This document shows positions 41,331 to 54,189 of a stretch of 64,000 bases of DNA, piece after piece. The DNA is from Pardosa pseudoannulata (taxonomy: Eukaryota; Arthropoda; Arachnida; Araneae; Lycosidae): positions 179,518,109 through 179,582,108 of the forward strand of contig CM063505.1 in assembly GCA_032207245.1 (NCBI GenBank). Direction: 5' to 3'. Every line of letters begins with the position of its first letter. Position 1 is the first letter of the stretch. A program made the position numbers and the translations under genes. The notes beneath the pieces are model-generated. The model ran no database searches. It saw only the letters and a program-made list of their open reading frames with translations, and was not told where the DNA came from.

Positions 41331-44078
41331 TTTGAAAATTCTGTATTTTCTTCTTTTTGAAATCAAGTTTTTTACTTTGAAATTATGAACTTTTTCATAA
41401 TTAGCAACAGATATTTGACATTGTGTAGTATGTGTAATTTTCCATTGTCATTTGTATTTTTAATTCACATTTCCCATTATTTGGGGTTAATTTAGACTTC
41501 CTTTACCTCTGGATTCAATTCAACATGATGAAAGTTCTTATCTGTCTTATTTTAGAAATATATTTAGCTTTTAGTAGATCATTAATAATTATTTTTAACA
41601 GTTTGATATAAGAAAAGAGGCTTAAATATAATAAGTTTTTTTTTAACTTTTAAATTATATCTCACTTAGGATCAATGAAAACATAAGAATCATTTGTATA
41701 CAAGTAGAAAAACTTACTTTTTAAATTTCTTTTAACAACATAATTTATTATAGAAGAGCCACCTTTAGCAGTTACCTCCTATTAACTGCTGCAGTTTAAT
41801 GAAACTGAATGTTTTCTAATGAAATAATATTGAGGCTAAGCTCTAATTAAGTGAATTCTGAATAGCAGATACTTGAAAAATTCTCCCAAAGCTGTTTATT
41901 TTCTTTCCAAGCTTACTTGTAATCTAAATAACGTACTTAAACCTTAACTGCTGCTGTGCAGTCTCACAGTTTCATACCTAAGCATTTCCACCTCTCTAAC
42001 CCACAATTGAGTTGCAAGCTAATTGAACATTAATATAAATAAACAACTGGAGATAATCTTATTGTACAAAATATTTTCATACACTGATGTCATATTTTAG
42101 ACATTGTATAGTGAACCATATTTGATTCCACAAGGACTGATTTCTTTTATATTATTTAACAAGTAAAGTAGGGGAAACTAATAATTTAAATATGAATATT
42201 ATGATTGACAAAAGAAAATTTTCAAATTTGAAATATAAAATAAAGGTTATTTATTTCAATAAGAAAAGCTTGACCCAATCTGATTGAATGACAAGATATA
42301 CTCATGTGAAGTTGCAATGGCATTTAATTGTATTGTGTAAATTGTAAAGCTCAGCTTGCAAATGCTTACTGTACTTATAAATGAATGAAATTCAATTTCT
42401 GGTTAATAGATGGCTCTTGTATGCTCTCTAAAATGAAGGACTGGCTATGATATTCGAAATATATTCATCAACTATAAGGGTATTTAAATATTATCATTGG
42501 GTTAAGTGTGAGATATTTAGAAGTGGTTTAAAAAATGAAGGAACACAAATAATTTTCACAAATGAGGGGAAACTAAATCAATCCTCAACACATACACTTA
42601 AGGATTAAAGCAAAACTTCAAAAAACAGAGAAAGAAGAACTAGGCAGTGTTTTGTTGAAAAAGCTACAGACTTTAGTTCAGCATATTTTTAAATTTTGGG
42701 ATCTATTCTAAAATGAAGGAAGAAAGGGTATGAAGAATCTCTGAAAATAGTTTAGAACTGAGAATGAAAAATTTCATTTGGAGTTAATGAAAATTTGAGA
42801 AAGGGATGTGAAAGCAAGTGAGTTTAATTAAAACATACTTTGATCTTGAAATATTTAGGGGGAAACAAACTTTTCTTTTAATATGGGCCTGCCATCTTGC
42901 TGGATTTAACCCAGCAATACCTTATTTTTTACCATTATCCGGGTTTCTGGGCAAATGTGAGAATTGTTGGGTTTTGGAACGGGTAACATTAAACTTTTTG
43001 TTTACACCTGTTATAGCAACAACAAAACAAAAATTTTTTTAGGCTCTGTCAATTTGGAACTAATAACACCACTGCAATCAGACTGCGATTAGAATAATCC
43101 TTATTGCAATTCTTGAAGGACATGTCAGAAACCAGTGTCATTTGATTGGGTAAATGAAGAACAGTAATGGGTATTTTAAATTTATGAAGCTCTAATATCA
43201 TGTTATTAATTTTAATGACTACACATAGCTACGTATGTGAACAGATTTTTAGCTATATCACAAATATAGTCACTGATTTGTTTTCCAAATAACAAATAAA
43301 ATAAAAAATTGTTGATTTGCAAATCAAAGCAATAGGGATCTTATTTTGAACAAACATTTGATTCTAATATTTTAAAGAAAGCAAAATCAGTAACAGTAAA
43401 TGTAGTAAAAGAATTTTTTTTTTTATATTTTAAGCTGGTAATATTGTCCATTAATAGTTTTTCTTTATTTAAGGTAATTTGTAATGTCATTTTCATTGTT
43501 TAATAATTTTTCATTGTCTTAGTATTTTGATTTGTTCATTATTTTCATTGTTTGAGTATCCCAATTTCTTGGATATGTTACAAAATTAGCCATTTATAGA
43601 AATTGAATTCTATATAATTTGAATTTCTTTTAAACAATATTTTTTATTAGTATAGTGCAAGATTGTTACATTGATCAGTAAGCAAGATAAATTAGCACAA
43701 GATTTTGGATTTTTTTTTTTTTTTTTTTGGGGGGGGAGTTGGCAGTTCTGTTTATAATGATAGTTAAAAGATCATTTAAATAGAATAGTAACCTGCTATA
43801 TAATTTAAAATCAATTTTAAAAATTGAAAGAAGCTAAAAGATTTAATCTCATTGTTTTGATTTTTGGATTCAGAAATTATTTGATCTTGAGTGTTTATAA
43901 CAAAATTTAGATAAGTCACTGCTTATTTCTAAATTTTAGAAACTTTATTGTATTTTAAATTTAAAAAACTGAAAATTAAACCCAAGATACTCATTGTTAA
44001 CCTTTAACAAATGTTGTTGTGCAGCTTTCATACTTCTAGATTCTTATTAACCTGTGCCTTTCGCAGTACTTCCTGTTA
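41331..44078. other. AT-rich non-coding DNA
   Basis: No gene recognised. A short stem, TTGCTGG..CCAGCAA, occurs near 42897-42917, and a T-run/G-run at 43711-43737. Confidence 0.55.
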
Positions 44079-44241
44079 GCAAGAGCTGCGGTAGTTCAAT
44101 TGGCAAAGGCAGTGACTGAAAGTTTGTGGGTTTGGGGCTAGAGCCAGCCTAAGATCCAGAGTGTTTGTCAAAGATGACTAGGACATGTAAAATATGTTCA
44201 TGATTACAATGTCCTCCAAGTTCTCAAACAATACCGCTGGG
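44079..44241 (+). repeat. tRNA-derived SINE-like repeat, left part
   Basis: Starts with GAGCTGCGGTAGTTCAATTGG, an acceptor plus A-box-like start, followed by a degenerate B box GGGTTTGGGGCT. The repeat is split by the hAT-type MITE at 44242 and probably resumes at 45268-45440. It may be a pseudo-SINE. Confidence 0.4.
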
Positions 44242-45259
44242 CAGGGTTGGCAAAAACCCGGGTTTTTTCAGAAAAAACCCAATTCAGTGGGTTTTTTCAG
44301 GGTTTTTGGACTTTTTTCGGTTTTTTTCAGGGTTTTTGAGCATTTTTCGGGTTTTATCAGGGTTTTTACTATACTTTAATGGGGTTTTAGATGCTTTTTG
44401 TGTATTTGAAAACTATTCAGATTTTTGTTATGTAAGAGGACAGGATATATAATTAATTGTATGATTAAAATAAATTTAAAATGTTAATAACTTTTTTAAA
44501 TTGAAAAATTGAAAAATCAATTTTAAATTATGCAGAAGAAATTTTTGTCTAAATTAAAGGAAATTTTGAAATCTTAAAATAAATTATTTTCAAATTATAA
44601 AATTTTTCTAACATCAAAAAACAAGTTTTGAATGGCGATTATTTTATACTAAAAGTTGGCTTTGAAATATTTGCATTTGAAGTTTTTTCTTTTCAATAAA
44701 ATGTATTAAATTATTGGTCTATATTTATTAGCAGTATTGTGTTATTAAAGCATTTAGAAGATATTTTTTTAGTTAAATTGTAAGTTATATATGATAAGTA
44801 GCAGAATTAATTATATATATTATCCCCATGTTTATTTGCAGTCATACATATTTTTTTCCCAATTTTTCTTGTCCATTTTTCAATTAATTTTATCACATAT
44901 AATACTTCAATATTTTTTTTCATTATACATTCTTATTAACTTTGTTTAATTTAGATTTTATTGTAATTGTTATACAGATAACTATTTTTCCCTGAAAAGT
45001 ATTTAAGTTTTTGTTTTTTCTAGCAGTTTAGACCCCTCAAATTAAACAAAATTTAGGATCATTGTCAAAGATGAAATATGTAATATATATTATAGATTTA
45101 ATTCAATATATTTATTATTAGTTAAATATGAGGAATTTTAAATAAAGATTTTGAGAATCCAATTTTGAAAAAACCCACTTGGGTTTTTTTCAAGTGGTTT
45201 TTTTTTTAAAAAAAACCCGCCCGGGGTTTTTTTGGGTTGAGCAAATGAAGCCAACCCTG
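44242..45259. mobile_element. hAT-type MITE (1018 bp)
   Basis: Ends CAGGGTTGGC on both sides in inverted orientation, followed by runs of AAACCC/GGGTTT on the left and the matching mirror on the right. An 8-bp target duplication, CCGCTGGG / CTGCTGGG, with one mismatch flanks it (44234-44241, 45260-45267). CAGGG ends with 8-bp duplications are typical of hAT elements. The AT-rich interior has no transposase. Confidence 0.8.
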
Positions 45260-45267
45260 CTGCTGGG

Positions 45268-45440
45268 AGTGGCAAGCCAAGCCTGGGGTTCTGCTTCTAA
45301 ATTCCGAGGACCCAGCAGGAGTAATGTCCATAGCATTCCTTAAGCTACATATGCTTTCTGGGTGGTGCTAAATAGGTATAAGCTTTGCAGCCATGTATTG
45401 GCATAAAGGTATATGGGCCTGTATTACCAGCTACATTAGA
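45268..45440 (+). repeat. SINE-like repeat, right part
   Basis: Continues the G/C-richer sequence of 44079-44241 on the other side of the MITE, with blocks such as AGCCAAGCCTGGGGTTCTG. The end is not defined. Confidence 0.35.
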
Positions 45441-45734
45441 AATTACATTTCTTCTAGCAGGCTGTCAATGTAAATTACTTAAAAATTAATTGAAATGAAT
45501 GACTGCTATAGTTAAATACAAAGTAGTTAAATGTTTAATTGACAGCTATCTGGGGAAAAAACTTATCAAAATATTCAAAAGGGAATTTACAATTTGTGTT
45601 TAACAGTTATATTAATTTAACATTAACTTTGGACCATAAGAGGTTGAGCAGGTCTGCTCTAAAAGTAGATCTGTATCTGTCATATTGGATTCCTCAGTCA
45701 GTGCTAACTTATCTTATAAATAAAAGTCATTGTT

Positions 45735-45761
45735 TATATGTATGTATGTATGTATGTATGT
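45735..45761. repeat. (TATG)n microsatellite
   Basis: About six units of TATG. The stretch up to 46430 is AT-rich and shows no gene. Confidence 0.85.
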
Positions 45762-46430
45762 TCCACATCTCTTCCTAAACTATCAGCCCAATTCTAAATA
45801 AATTAGTATAAATAATTTTTATATCACTGTCATAAATACTGTCAACTTTAAAACGTTTGAAATCTATCCCCTCCCCCTTTTTGAGCATTTTATGCTATTA
45901 TTTCAAGTACTATTTTCCCCGGTTAAGAGCAGGTGATTAAATTTATCAATTTATCACATAATAAGTAGATGAAAATAACATTATGCCATCTAGCATTATG
46001 ACATTATTCCTTTAACCATCTAATTTATTCATTTATTTTATATTATTTAAATATTGTCTGTATGATTTTCATCCGTTTTGGCTCTGAATTTATATATTAT
46101 TTAATTAATTTTGTTTTATATTTTGCTTAAACAATAAATTAGGCACATATGTGCTAATTTTAAATTTAAGAAATTAACTGTTTAATTTGTTATTATTTTT
46201 ATACAAATGGTCAGTCATAGTGTAAATAAATTTTGGAGAGTAGTTCTTGATAAGGAAAAATGAAAAAATTACACATTCATGGCTAATATTAATAATTTAG
46301 ACAACCTCTGAATTGCTCATTGGTGTCAAAAGAAAGAGTTGTTCTCGTCAGTTCATGTTTCTACCCAAATAAATTTTTATACTAAATTCGTGATATGGTA
46401 ATGATCAATCATTGTAGCCAACTGTTGTAC

Positions 46431-46720
46431 TGCATATTTTACCATATTACAAATGACATATTTAGAAGTTTATTTTAAAACTTTTAAAATATTTTTCTTT
46501 TCTACAAAATTAGTAGAAACACTAGGACATTAGTAGATGGGGCAATGGATAGAAGAGTTACATGGTATAGGAGCACTGAGTAATAATTGTGCCATGTAGG
46601 AAGGGCGAAGTGGAAGTAGCAGGAAAAAAACCTAAGCAACCTATGTAAAATCAACTAGACGGGCTGGCTTTAATGGCCTTTAAGAAAGTTCTATATTCTG
46701 ATCGCATGTTTCTGAATTCA
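46431..46720 (+). repeat. Diverged direct repeat, copy 1
   Basis: Shares ordered blocks with 46970-47250: ACCATATTACAAATG, CTACAAAATTAG, AGATGG, CATGGTATA, GGAAGGG, and TTAGAAAGTTC-like then TATTCTGAT. Roughly a quarter of positions differ. Probably two copies of one interspersed repeat. Confidence 0.65.
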
Positions 46721-46969
46721 TATTTCTAGCCAAAAATAAAACATACGTTAACAAAATCCCTGATAGGGAAAGGATTTTTCTTGACAATTTTTTTGCTAGC
46801 AAAATGAAAATACACTATAGCGCTGATTTTCCGGACCTTTCTGGAGTGAAATTATCATGTTAGCGAAAAATATGGATGACTGGACTATTACAAAATACAG
46901 TTATGGTAATGGTTTTAGGTAATTTTTTTTTAAACTTTTCCCAGGGTTAGGACTGGCAGTTATATAGCT

Positions 46970-47250
46970 CATGTTTATCATATTACAAATGGCGTGTTTA
47001 GAAGTAAGAATATAAATTTTTCAAACTTTTTATTTCTACAAAATTAGCAGTAAAACGAGGACACCAACAGATGGTGGAATATACAGGAGATTCATATGGT
47101 ATATAACGGTGGGGTACAAGAAACTGGTGAGCAGGAAAGGGACGGAAATTGAACCCCTGCAAGGATTATATAAAATGGAGTTATATAGTAATTTCTATAT
47201 CTCAATAGCCTCAAGGGTATATTAGAAAGTTCCTTATTCTGATTTCTATA
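46970..47250 (+). repeat. Diverged direct repeat, copy 2
   Basis: Partner of 46431-46720 in the same orientation, about 540 bp downstream start to start. The 250 bp between them contain nothing recognisable. Confidence 0.65.
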
Positions 47251-50200
47251 TGTTTACATTTGTGTTGCTCAAATGTAGAATATAAGAGTTTGCTGCAGAA
47301 ATATATTTATCATTTTTTTTTTCTTTTTTTGAACCTAACACAACTGGACTGTGAACATTTCATGCTGTTCGTGATCCATGTGGGTTATGTTCACAAAACA
47401 AAATACAGGTTCTTTGATCGATCTGCTAAATAGAACCATAAGATTAATCCACATTCTACTAGATTAGAAATATTAATGTTGCCAATCAATGTCAGATAAA
47501 AGTATGTAAGTGTTATTTTTATATTAAATGGCTTGCAAAATGTATATGCCAGATATTTTTTGATCTTACAAGCTAAAGTTATCAGAAGAATAAACCGTTG
47601 TATGCTTTTAACTGTGTTTAACAATCAGTTAAAAAATTTTTTTAAAAAGAAATCACATTAAATACATTTTAGGTAGATTGATAAAACTGCAACAAACTAC
47701 TTATATGAGAGTCTAGTAGGCATGACAAGTGTTTCATAACTGAAATAAAATTTTCGTATGTTTAATCGGGAAACGCTTTTATATCTTATTGAAGCTGAAC
47801 ACAGTATAAACACGAATTAATGTATCATGAGAATTGAATATGACTATATTATACATATAATAAAAACAACTATGTTTTTTTTTTTTGACAATGACTTGAA
47901 CTGCACTGTGTAGAATTTACAGATCAGATTAATAATCGATTTCGATTAATAATCAAATAAAAAAATGGATTTGTTTAAAAGTAACATATAAAGTTCCCTG
48001 TAATGAAACACTGGCATATTTGCTAATGGTAAAAACAAATTCCCTCTGGTTGGCTCATATTTTAAGAAGTCTTTAAAAATTTATACCATGTGATAAAACA
48101 GAAAATTATTTAGGATGCTTTTTTTTTTTTTTTAATTTATGTCTGTTAAAGAGTCTGAAATTTCTCACTAATTTAAAATTAAATACATTTTTTCTTGGTG
48201 ATTTGTTTTTAAAGGAAAGATTGCATTCTAAAAAATTTGTTGTTCTATCACCTGGTAATTTAATCAATTTGTTTAAAAAATTTTTAAAATGTGAGGCAGC
48301 TAGGTGGAATTTTATTTTTTTCCTTAGGTTATTACATAATGAAAAGAAACTCATATGCCAAGTACAGATCTACCTTAATATCACCAAAAAATAAAAGTGT
48401 TTTTTAACATGAGTAACTAATATGTAATTATTGAACTGGAAATATTTATTCTATAACACGCTGAAGACTATCCTATCATATAAAGAAAAGTGTTTAAGAA
48501 TTGTAAATAGAACCTAATTTTTGATAAAAATATCAAAGTTTGTGAGTAATATATCATACTAATTAAAATTGTTGGCTTAAAATATAATTTGTTTCAATGT
48601 TAACTGCAATAAAAGTTGCAGTTTTCTGTCTTTATGCCTTTGCTGTGCATTCTTAAGTTAATTTTTGAAAAATTAACTAAAATCCTGTAGTTTCCATGAG
48701 ATTTTTTTGACATAAAAAATTAAATGTCAGTAATTAAATCAAGCATTTCTAAACTATCAAATAGCTTTTTAATATAGTGATATCATCACCAATATAAAAA
48801 AAAGCTGCTATAATGGTGGATGAGAATAAATGAAATATATAATTTTTTGTCATTTTAAAATAATTGAAATAAAAGAAAAAAATATAGTCAACTCTGCATG
48901 TAACTACTAAATTATATTTAAAAAAAAAGAAAGAAAAATTTTTTTTTTTTTAATTAAATGACTCTAAACAGTATTAAATGTACTGTCATCAGTCTAATCA
49001 CACTTTCAAACTTTTGTATCGTTGACCACTGTTTATATAATTGCCAAACATGTTACTCTTTTATCTTGTGTCACCATTTAATTAATTTTTTTTATAGAAC
49101 TACACAGTTGCTCTTCCTTTGTGTCCTGAGAAATCAATGTAAATTTTTCCCTTACCAAATTAAGTTATTTGACCAGTTGAAAAATTTATGCCATTTGCTA
49201 TAAAACTTCAATATCAAAACTTTTTAAACAAATAAAAATAGTTATTAATGTGAATTATTAATCATTACTGTCTCTATGGGAATATTACAAATAGTCTAAT
49301 GGAGGTTTTTTTTTCCATCAGTGGGAAAACTCGATAGCCAGTCCTAACTATCTGCCCCCAGCCACAAAGATTTAAAAAAAAAATAAATAAATAAAAGACC
49401 TGGGCTGTTGCACCTATTTATAGTTTTAATTATACTGTATTTCTCAGGTTCATGCAATATAAGCTTTTCGTAAAGATACTTATGCTTGGCTTTCAATTTT
49501 GACATTATTTCAATGAGGTATTTGCACATATGGGGAATTGAAACAACTTATTATTTTTCTGATTCCAGACTCATTAATTCTAAAAATGTTCTCAAAATTA
49601 TAAAGAAAAGGGTCCATCATTTTTAAAATTAATTTTAAAGTTAAGTGAAAACTACGTGACTTCAAAATGCTCTGTGACTGGTTGTGTTGTCACAGTTCAT
49701 GAAGTTTCAATGTTGACATTTTATTAGCAAGCACTGGATTGCCTTTTGCTGAAATTTTAAAATTTTCTAGTCTTCAGTATTTATTTCTACTCTGACCTTT
49801 AGGATCATTTTATCAATCTCAATAATATATATTTGTACATTTGTTTATAATATCTCTTACCCGGATTCACCAAAGAATAGTCCGACAATCTTGCAAAAAT
49901 TCACAGCATATCAATGTTTTTGTTTTAGGAAATAATTCGGATTTTGTGGGAGCTGAAATACAAAAAATCAATATAATAGAATGGCCTGTGTACTTTTGAT
50001 TGAATGTTAATTTTAGGAGTAGCATAAGCTTGTTGAATAACTTGGGTTCATAAATTAAAACAAACAAGAAGCGTATTAGGAAGTGTAAATATATATTGGC
50101 CAGTTTTATGTATATAGAATTTATTCTTGATGGCCGATAGAAATGTTGCATAATTTTCAGAAAATGTAATACTTAAATTTCGTTTGTTTCTTGTTGAAAT

Positions 50201-51053
50201 CTGAAACTGATATTGTATGTTTGTACTTTAATTATAAATTTATATTCACTCTACTATTTATTAAAAAAAATTCCCAAATGACTTTTTGAAATGTATGCAT
50301 TGTTCAGATTCATCACAGTATTTTCTTATACTTAGTGATTGTATTACTTTTGATTTATATATTAAATATTAATACATTTTTATTACCTATTATAAATATT
50401 AAATGAAAAATGTATACAGTTTCTGAAATTAAATTTGCAATTTTTAAGTACCATCAGTAGAGTATTTTAAAGATAACATTATACTTTTTCAAAATAGCCT
50501 CTGATTTATTTGAAAAATGTCACAATGTGAACCGCAATATTCAAGAAAGTATTTAAATACTATGAGAATACTTAAAACTTTTTTTTTTTTAGTTATGATT
50601 CAAATAATTACACAGGCCTGCGATGAAAAAAATACAAGGAATGTGACAACTGAACTTAACGCATTTTTTAGTACTGATTTTGAAAAGAATCATTAAAAAT
50701 GTCTATCACGTCACATTTTTTTGAAAAATTCAATTGTATGTGTTTTTTATGAAAATTTCTCACGTATTTCGCTTTGCTATTTTCCTTCCTGTTTTGACAT
50801 CTTACCATGGTGAAACCCTCAAAATACCCTTCTGTGGTAAACTACAAAAGAGCAGTTAGTATTTTAGGGCTTTTAAAGCTCCAATGTTGAACCAGATCCC
50901 CGATTAGACAGATTCCTGGAAGCATGCGAGCCTGGGAATGCGCAATGTCCCTCTTCATCATCCCTCTCTCCCGTCGCAATCGCTGTCCACTTATAGCGAA
51001 GCTCGAATCTTTATTAGTGACCTCATGTAAACACCAGTACTTACTCTGTGAAA
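47251..51053. other. AT-rich non-coding DNA
   Basis: No gene recognised. The part 50850-51050 is G/C-richer and probably belongs to the upstream flank of the pseudogene that follows. Confidence 0.5.
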
Positions 51054-52690
51054 ATGGCTTCAAGTTCGAGAAGCTGTGAAAATATTCCTGATGACTTTTG
51101 CTACATTTGCAGCGAATATAATGTCATTAAAAATCGCAAGAGGAACATCACAGGATACTTATTATGGCTTTATTTTGCATATTTTGGCATGAAACTTGGA
51201 GACCAAGACAAATCTTGGGCTCCTCAGTTAAGTTTGTGCAGTGTGTCAATGATTTAAGTTCATGGTTCAAAGGAAAGAAGACTGCCTTACGATTTGGAAT
51301 TCCAATGGAGGGAGCCAAAAAACCACTTTGATGACTGTTACTTTTGTTCTTGCCATACCCGTGGATATAATAGAAAAAATTTCAAGCTAATATCGTACCC
51401 TACAAACATTCCTTCGGCTATACGCCCCGTTCCTCATGGACCTGATGTGCCAGTGCCTTTGCCTCCGACAGAATTACCAGTTTTTTCTTCCCAATCTTCT
51501 GATTCTGAATATCCCGAAGTTAAAGAATCCGATACAGAATATAACCCCTTTGAAGAAGACTCCCCTAGGCTTTTCTCTCAGGTTGAATTTAATGATTTGA
51601 CTAGAGAACTGGACCTTTCTAAAGAGGCAGCTAATTATTAGGCTCCAGATTGAAAGCAAAAACTTATTGGCCAAAGGAAACACTTTTTATTGGTACAGGA
51701 ATCGTGAAAAGAAATTTATTTAGTATTTTGATGAAGACGAGCACCTTGTTTATTGCTCAGATGTTCCTGGATTGATGAGAAAATTTAAGATTCCCCACAA
51801 TAAAGATGAATGGAGACTTTTAATAGATTCATCAAAAAGGAGCCTTAAAGCCGTCCTACTTCATCAAGGACACCAATGGGTGTTTGTGCCAGTTGAACAC
51901 TAGGTGCATTTAAAAGAAAGGTATGAAAACCTAGCTCTTGTTCACAACAAAATAAAATATGACAACCATGGCTGGATCATTTGTGGTGATTTAAAAATCA
52001 TCACCATGCTTCTTGGTCAACAACACGGGTATACAAAATTTCTGTGTTTTATTTGTGAGTGGGACATCCATGACAAAACACAACATTGGGTCAGAAAAGA
52101 TTGGCTCAAAAGGCAGAATCTTGTGCCAGGCACCAAAAATGTAATTCGAGAACGCTTGGTTGATAAAAAAAAAAAAAAATATTACTACCCCCCTGCACAT
52201 AAAATTAGGTGTTATGAAGCAGTTTGTTAAGGCTCTTCCAAAAGATGGTGAATCCTTTAAATATATGTGCAAAAAGTTTCCTCGATTATCTGCAGCCAAA
52301 TTGAAAGGGGAAGTCTTCGTAGGACCAGACATCCGAAAACTTATTAGGGATAACAAATTTGAGATATCTGTGACATTAAAGGAAAGAGAAGCTTGGGTTG
52401 CCTTCAAAGATGTGGGAAAATTTATGGGCAATCACAAAGATCCCAAATTTAAAACAATTGTTGGTAACATGCTAGACAAATTTCAAGTGTTGGGCTGCTC
52501 CATGAGTGTAAAATTGCATTTGGACTTTTTCCCCGAAAATTTAGGATCCGTCAGCGAAGAACAGAGAGAAAATATCAAGGTAGGTGGAATAGGAATATGC
52601 TTGCTGACTATTGTTGGATGTTAACAAGAGATGAAGATAAGATTGAACATAAGAGAAGAACGTCAAAAAGAAATTTTAAAGGAAAAAAAA
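51054..52690 (+). pseudogene. Broken copy of a multi-copy arthropod protein family of unknown function
   Basis: From the ATG at 51054 the frames carry, in order, SCENIPDDFCYICSEY, GDQDKSWAPQ, WREPKNHFDDCYFC (a Cys-pair zinc-finger-like start), IPSAIRPVPHGPDVPVP, EWRLLIDSSKRSLKAVLLH-like text, then GWIICGDLKIITMLLG, TKFLCFICEWDIHDK, TPLHIKLGVMKQFVKAL, SAAKLKGEVFVGPDIR and LHLDFFPENLGSVSEEQ. The text ends near ADYCWML. I know this arrangement from many uncharacterised proteins in arthropod and cnidarian genomes; it is probably transposon-derived, but I cannot name it. At least four frame changes or stops and a lost segment after SEEQ show it is dead. The order of motifs is complete, so it was once full-length and has no introns. 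Confidence 0.7.
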
Positions 52691-52699
52691 AATGTACGT

Positions 52700-54075
52700 A
52701 ACTAAATTTAAATGTCTTTGTTTCGTATTGAGTTTCAAATATATTTCAAACTTACATTTATTTCATATGTAAACCTTAATAAAACGTAAAAACAGGTCAT
52801 TAGGGTTTTTCTAGGAGTGTTTTTCTTATAAAATTAATGTAAAAAATTTAATAACGAGGGAACTTTTTGTCTCGCCCTAGTGCGGCTCATGCATTCTGGT
52901 TGCGATGGTTTTTATTCTTTATATACAAAATGTATACATTTTTAATTTTAATTGTTGTTTAAAAATTAATATGCCTCATCATAAACAGATTAAATAAACT
53001 CACATGAATAGATAAAACCCACTGTTTCCAGTCAGTACAAGCAAACAGTTCGAGAGCATTTTTTCCATATAGGACATTACCAGTAATATGTATATCAATT
53101 TTACAAAAAATCCTGACGTGATGGAAAAAAAATGGAGGTCATTTTCGAAATCAGCATACCAAATAACTTAAAAATAAGGAAAAACTTCTCTTGTATTTTC
53201 AATTTCGCAGGCCTGTGTTATTGCAGTTTATATCCTTCTTCCCAAACTCATTATAAAGTACATAAGCTTTGTGAAAATACTCCAAAATTAAGCATTTTTT
53301 TTTTAAAGTCAAAACAGTACTGATTAACCAACAGCACTTTTGAATGCAATATGTATATATATTTAAAAAACAAACGTTTTATTACAGTAAAATGTTCTTC
53401 ACAATCCCAGAGAGATTATTTATATAATTTGGAGTTTATTTCTCATTTCCTTTCATAGCATTAGTTCAAGTTTTACGTATATTGGGATTTTTAAGAACGC
53501 TGAAAAATATCTTTTAATTGCAATTAGTTTTTGTATTCATACAGAGTGGCACAATACAGTATTTAGAATGACTTTTTATTGTCAGACATAATGAAAAATG
53601 TTTTATTCGATTCTTTGAACATGAGCAAATTAAACCGTGGCCTTATCCCATGTAAACAACGTATACTGTCTGTGTTTTCATGAATTGTGATATCACAAAA
53701 CCGGTGGAGGAAAAGTAGCATTTTCAAGAGAAATTAAAGATTGCGATGTAAAACCCATCAGGGCTCCACATAAAATAAAAGAAGGAACTGTCCTGCTTAC
53801 TTTACTTGCTTATGTTGTTTTCTATTGTTTAAAAATAAAATTAGAATACATGGAAATTCCTCATTGTCATTGATGATTTATTTTAGTTGCTGTTAAAAAA
53901 ATAATTTGGTCAAAAATTATAAAGACCCAATGTGAAAATTAAGGGCTTTAATTGTCTCTTTTTAACAAGCATCTAAAGAGTTTTAAGAAGTATGCAACCC
54001 TGTTTTGAAGAGGAATAAAAACAAAAGCAATGTCAATGCAGCCAATACAGTGGTAGTTTGATTAAGTCTAATAAA
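52700..54075. other. AT-rich non-coding DNA
   Basis: No gene recognised. Confidence 0.55.
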
Positions 54076-54183
54076 ATGACAAAACAATTATCATGCCCCA
54101 AACATTCTAAGATTTCTTGGGAAAAAATGAAAGGAACATCTGAACCAGGACATCACTACAGTGCTGACCACCAACTGCCCATG
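54076..54183 (+). CDS. Candidate first coding exon, unidentified
   Basis: A 36-codon frame, MTKQLSCPKHSKISWEKMKG then TSEPGHHYSADHQLPM, ends exactly at ATG|GTAAAT, a usable donor in phase 0. Its base composition is richer in C and G than the flanks. I do not recognise the protein. The segment is short, so chance is a real alternative. Confidence 0.25.
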
Positions 54184-54189
54184 GTAAAT

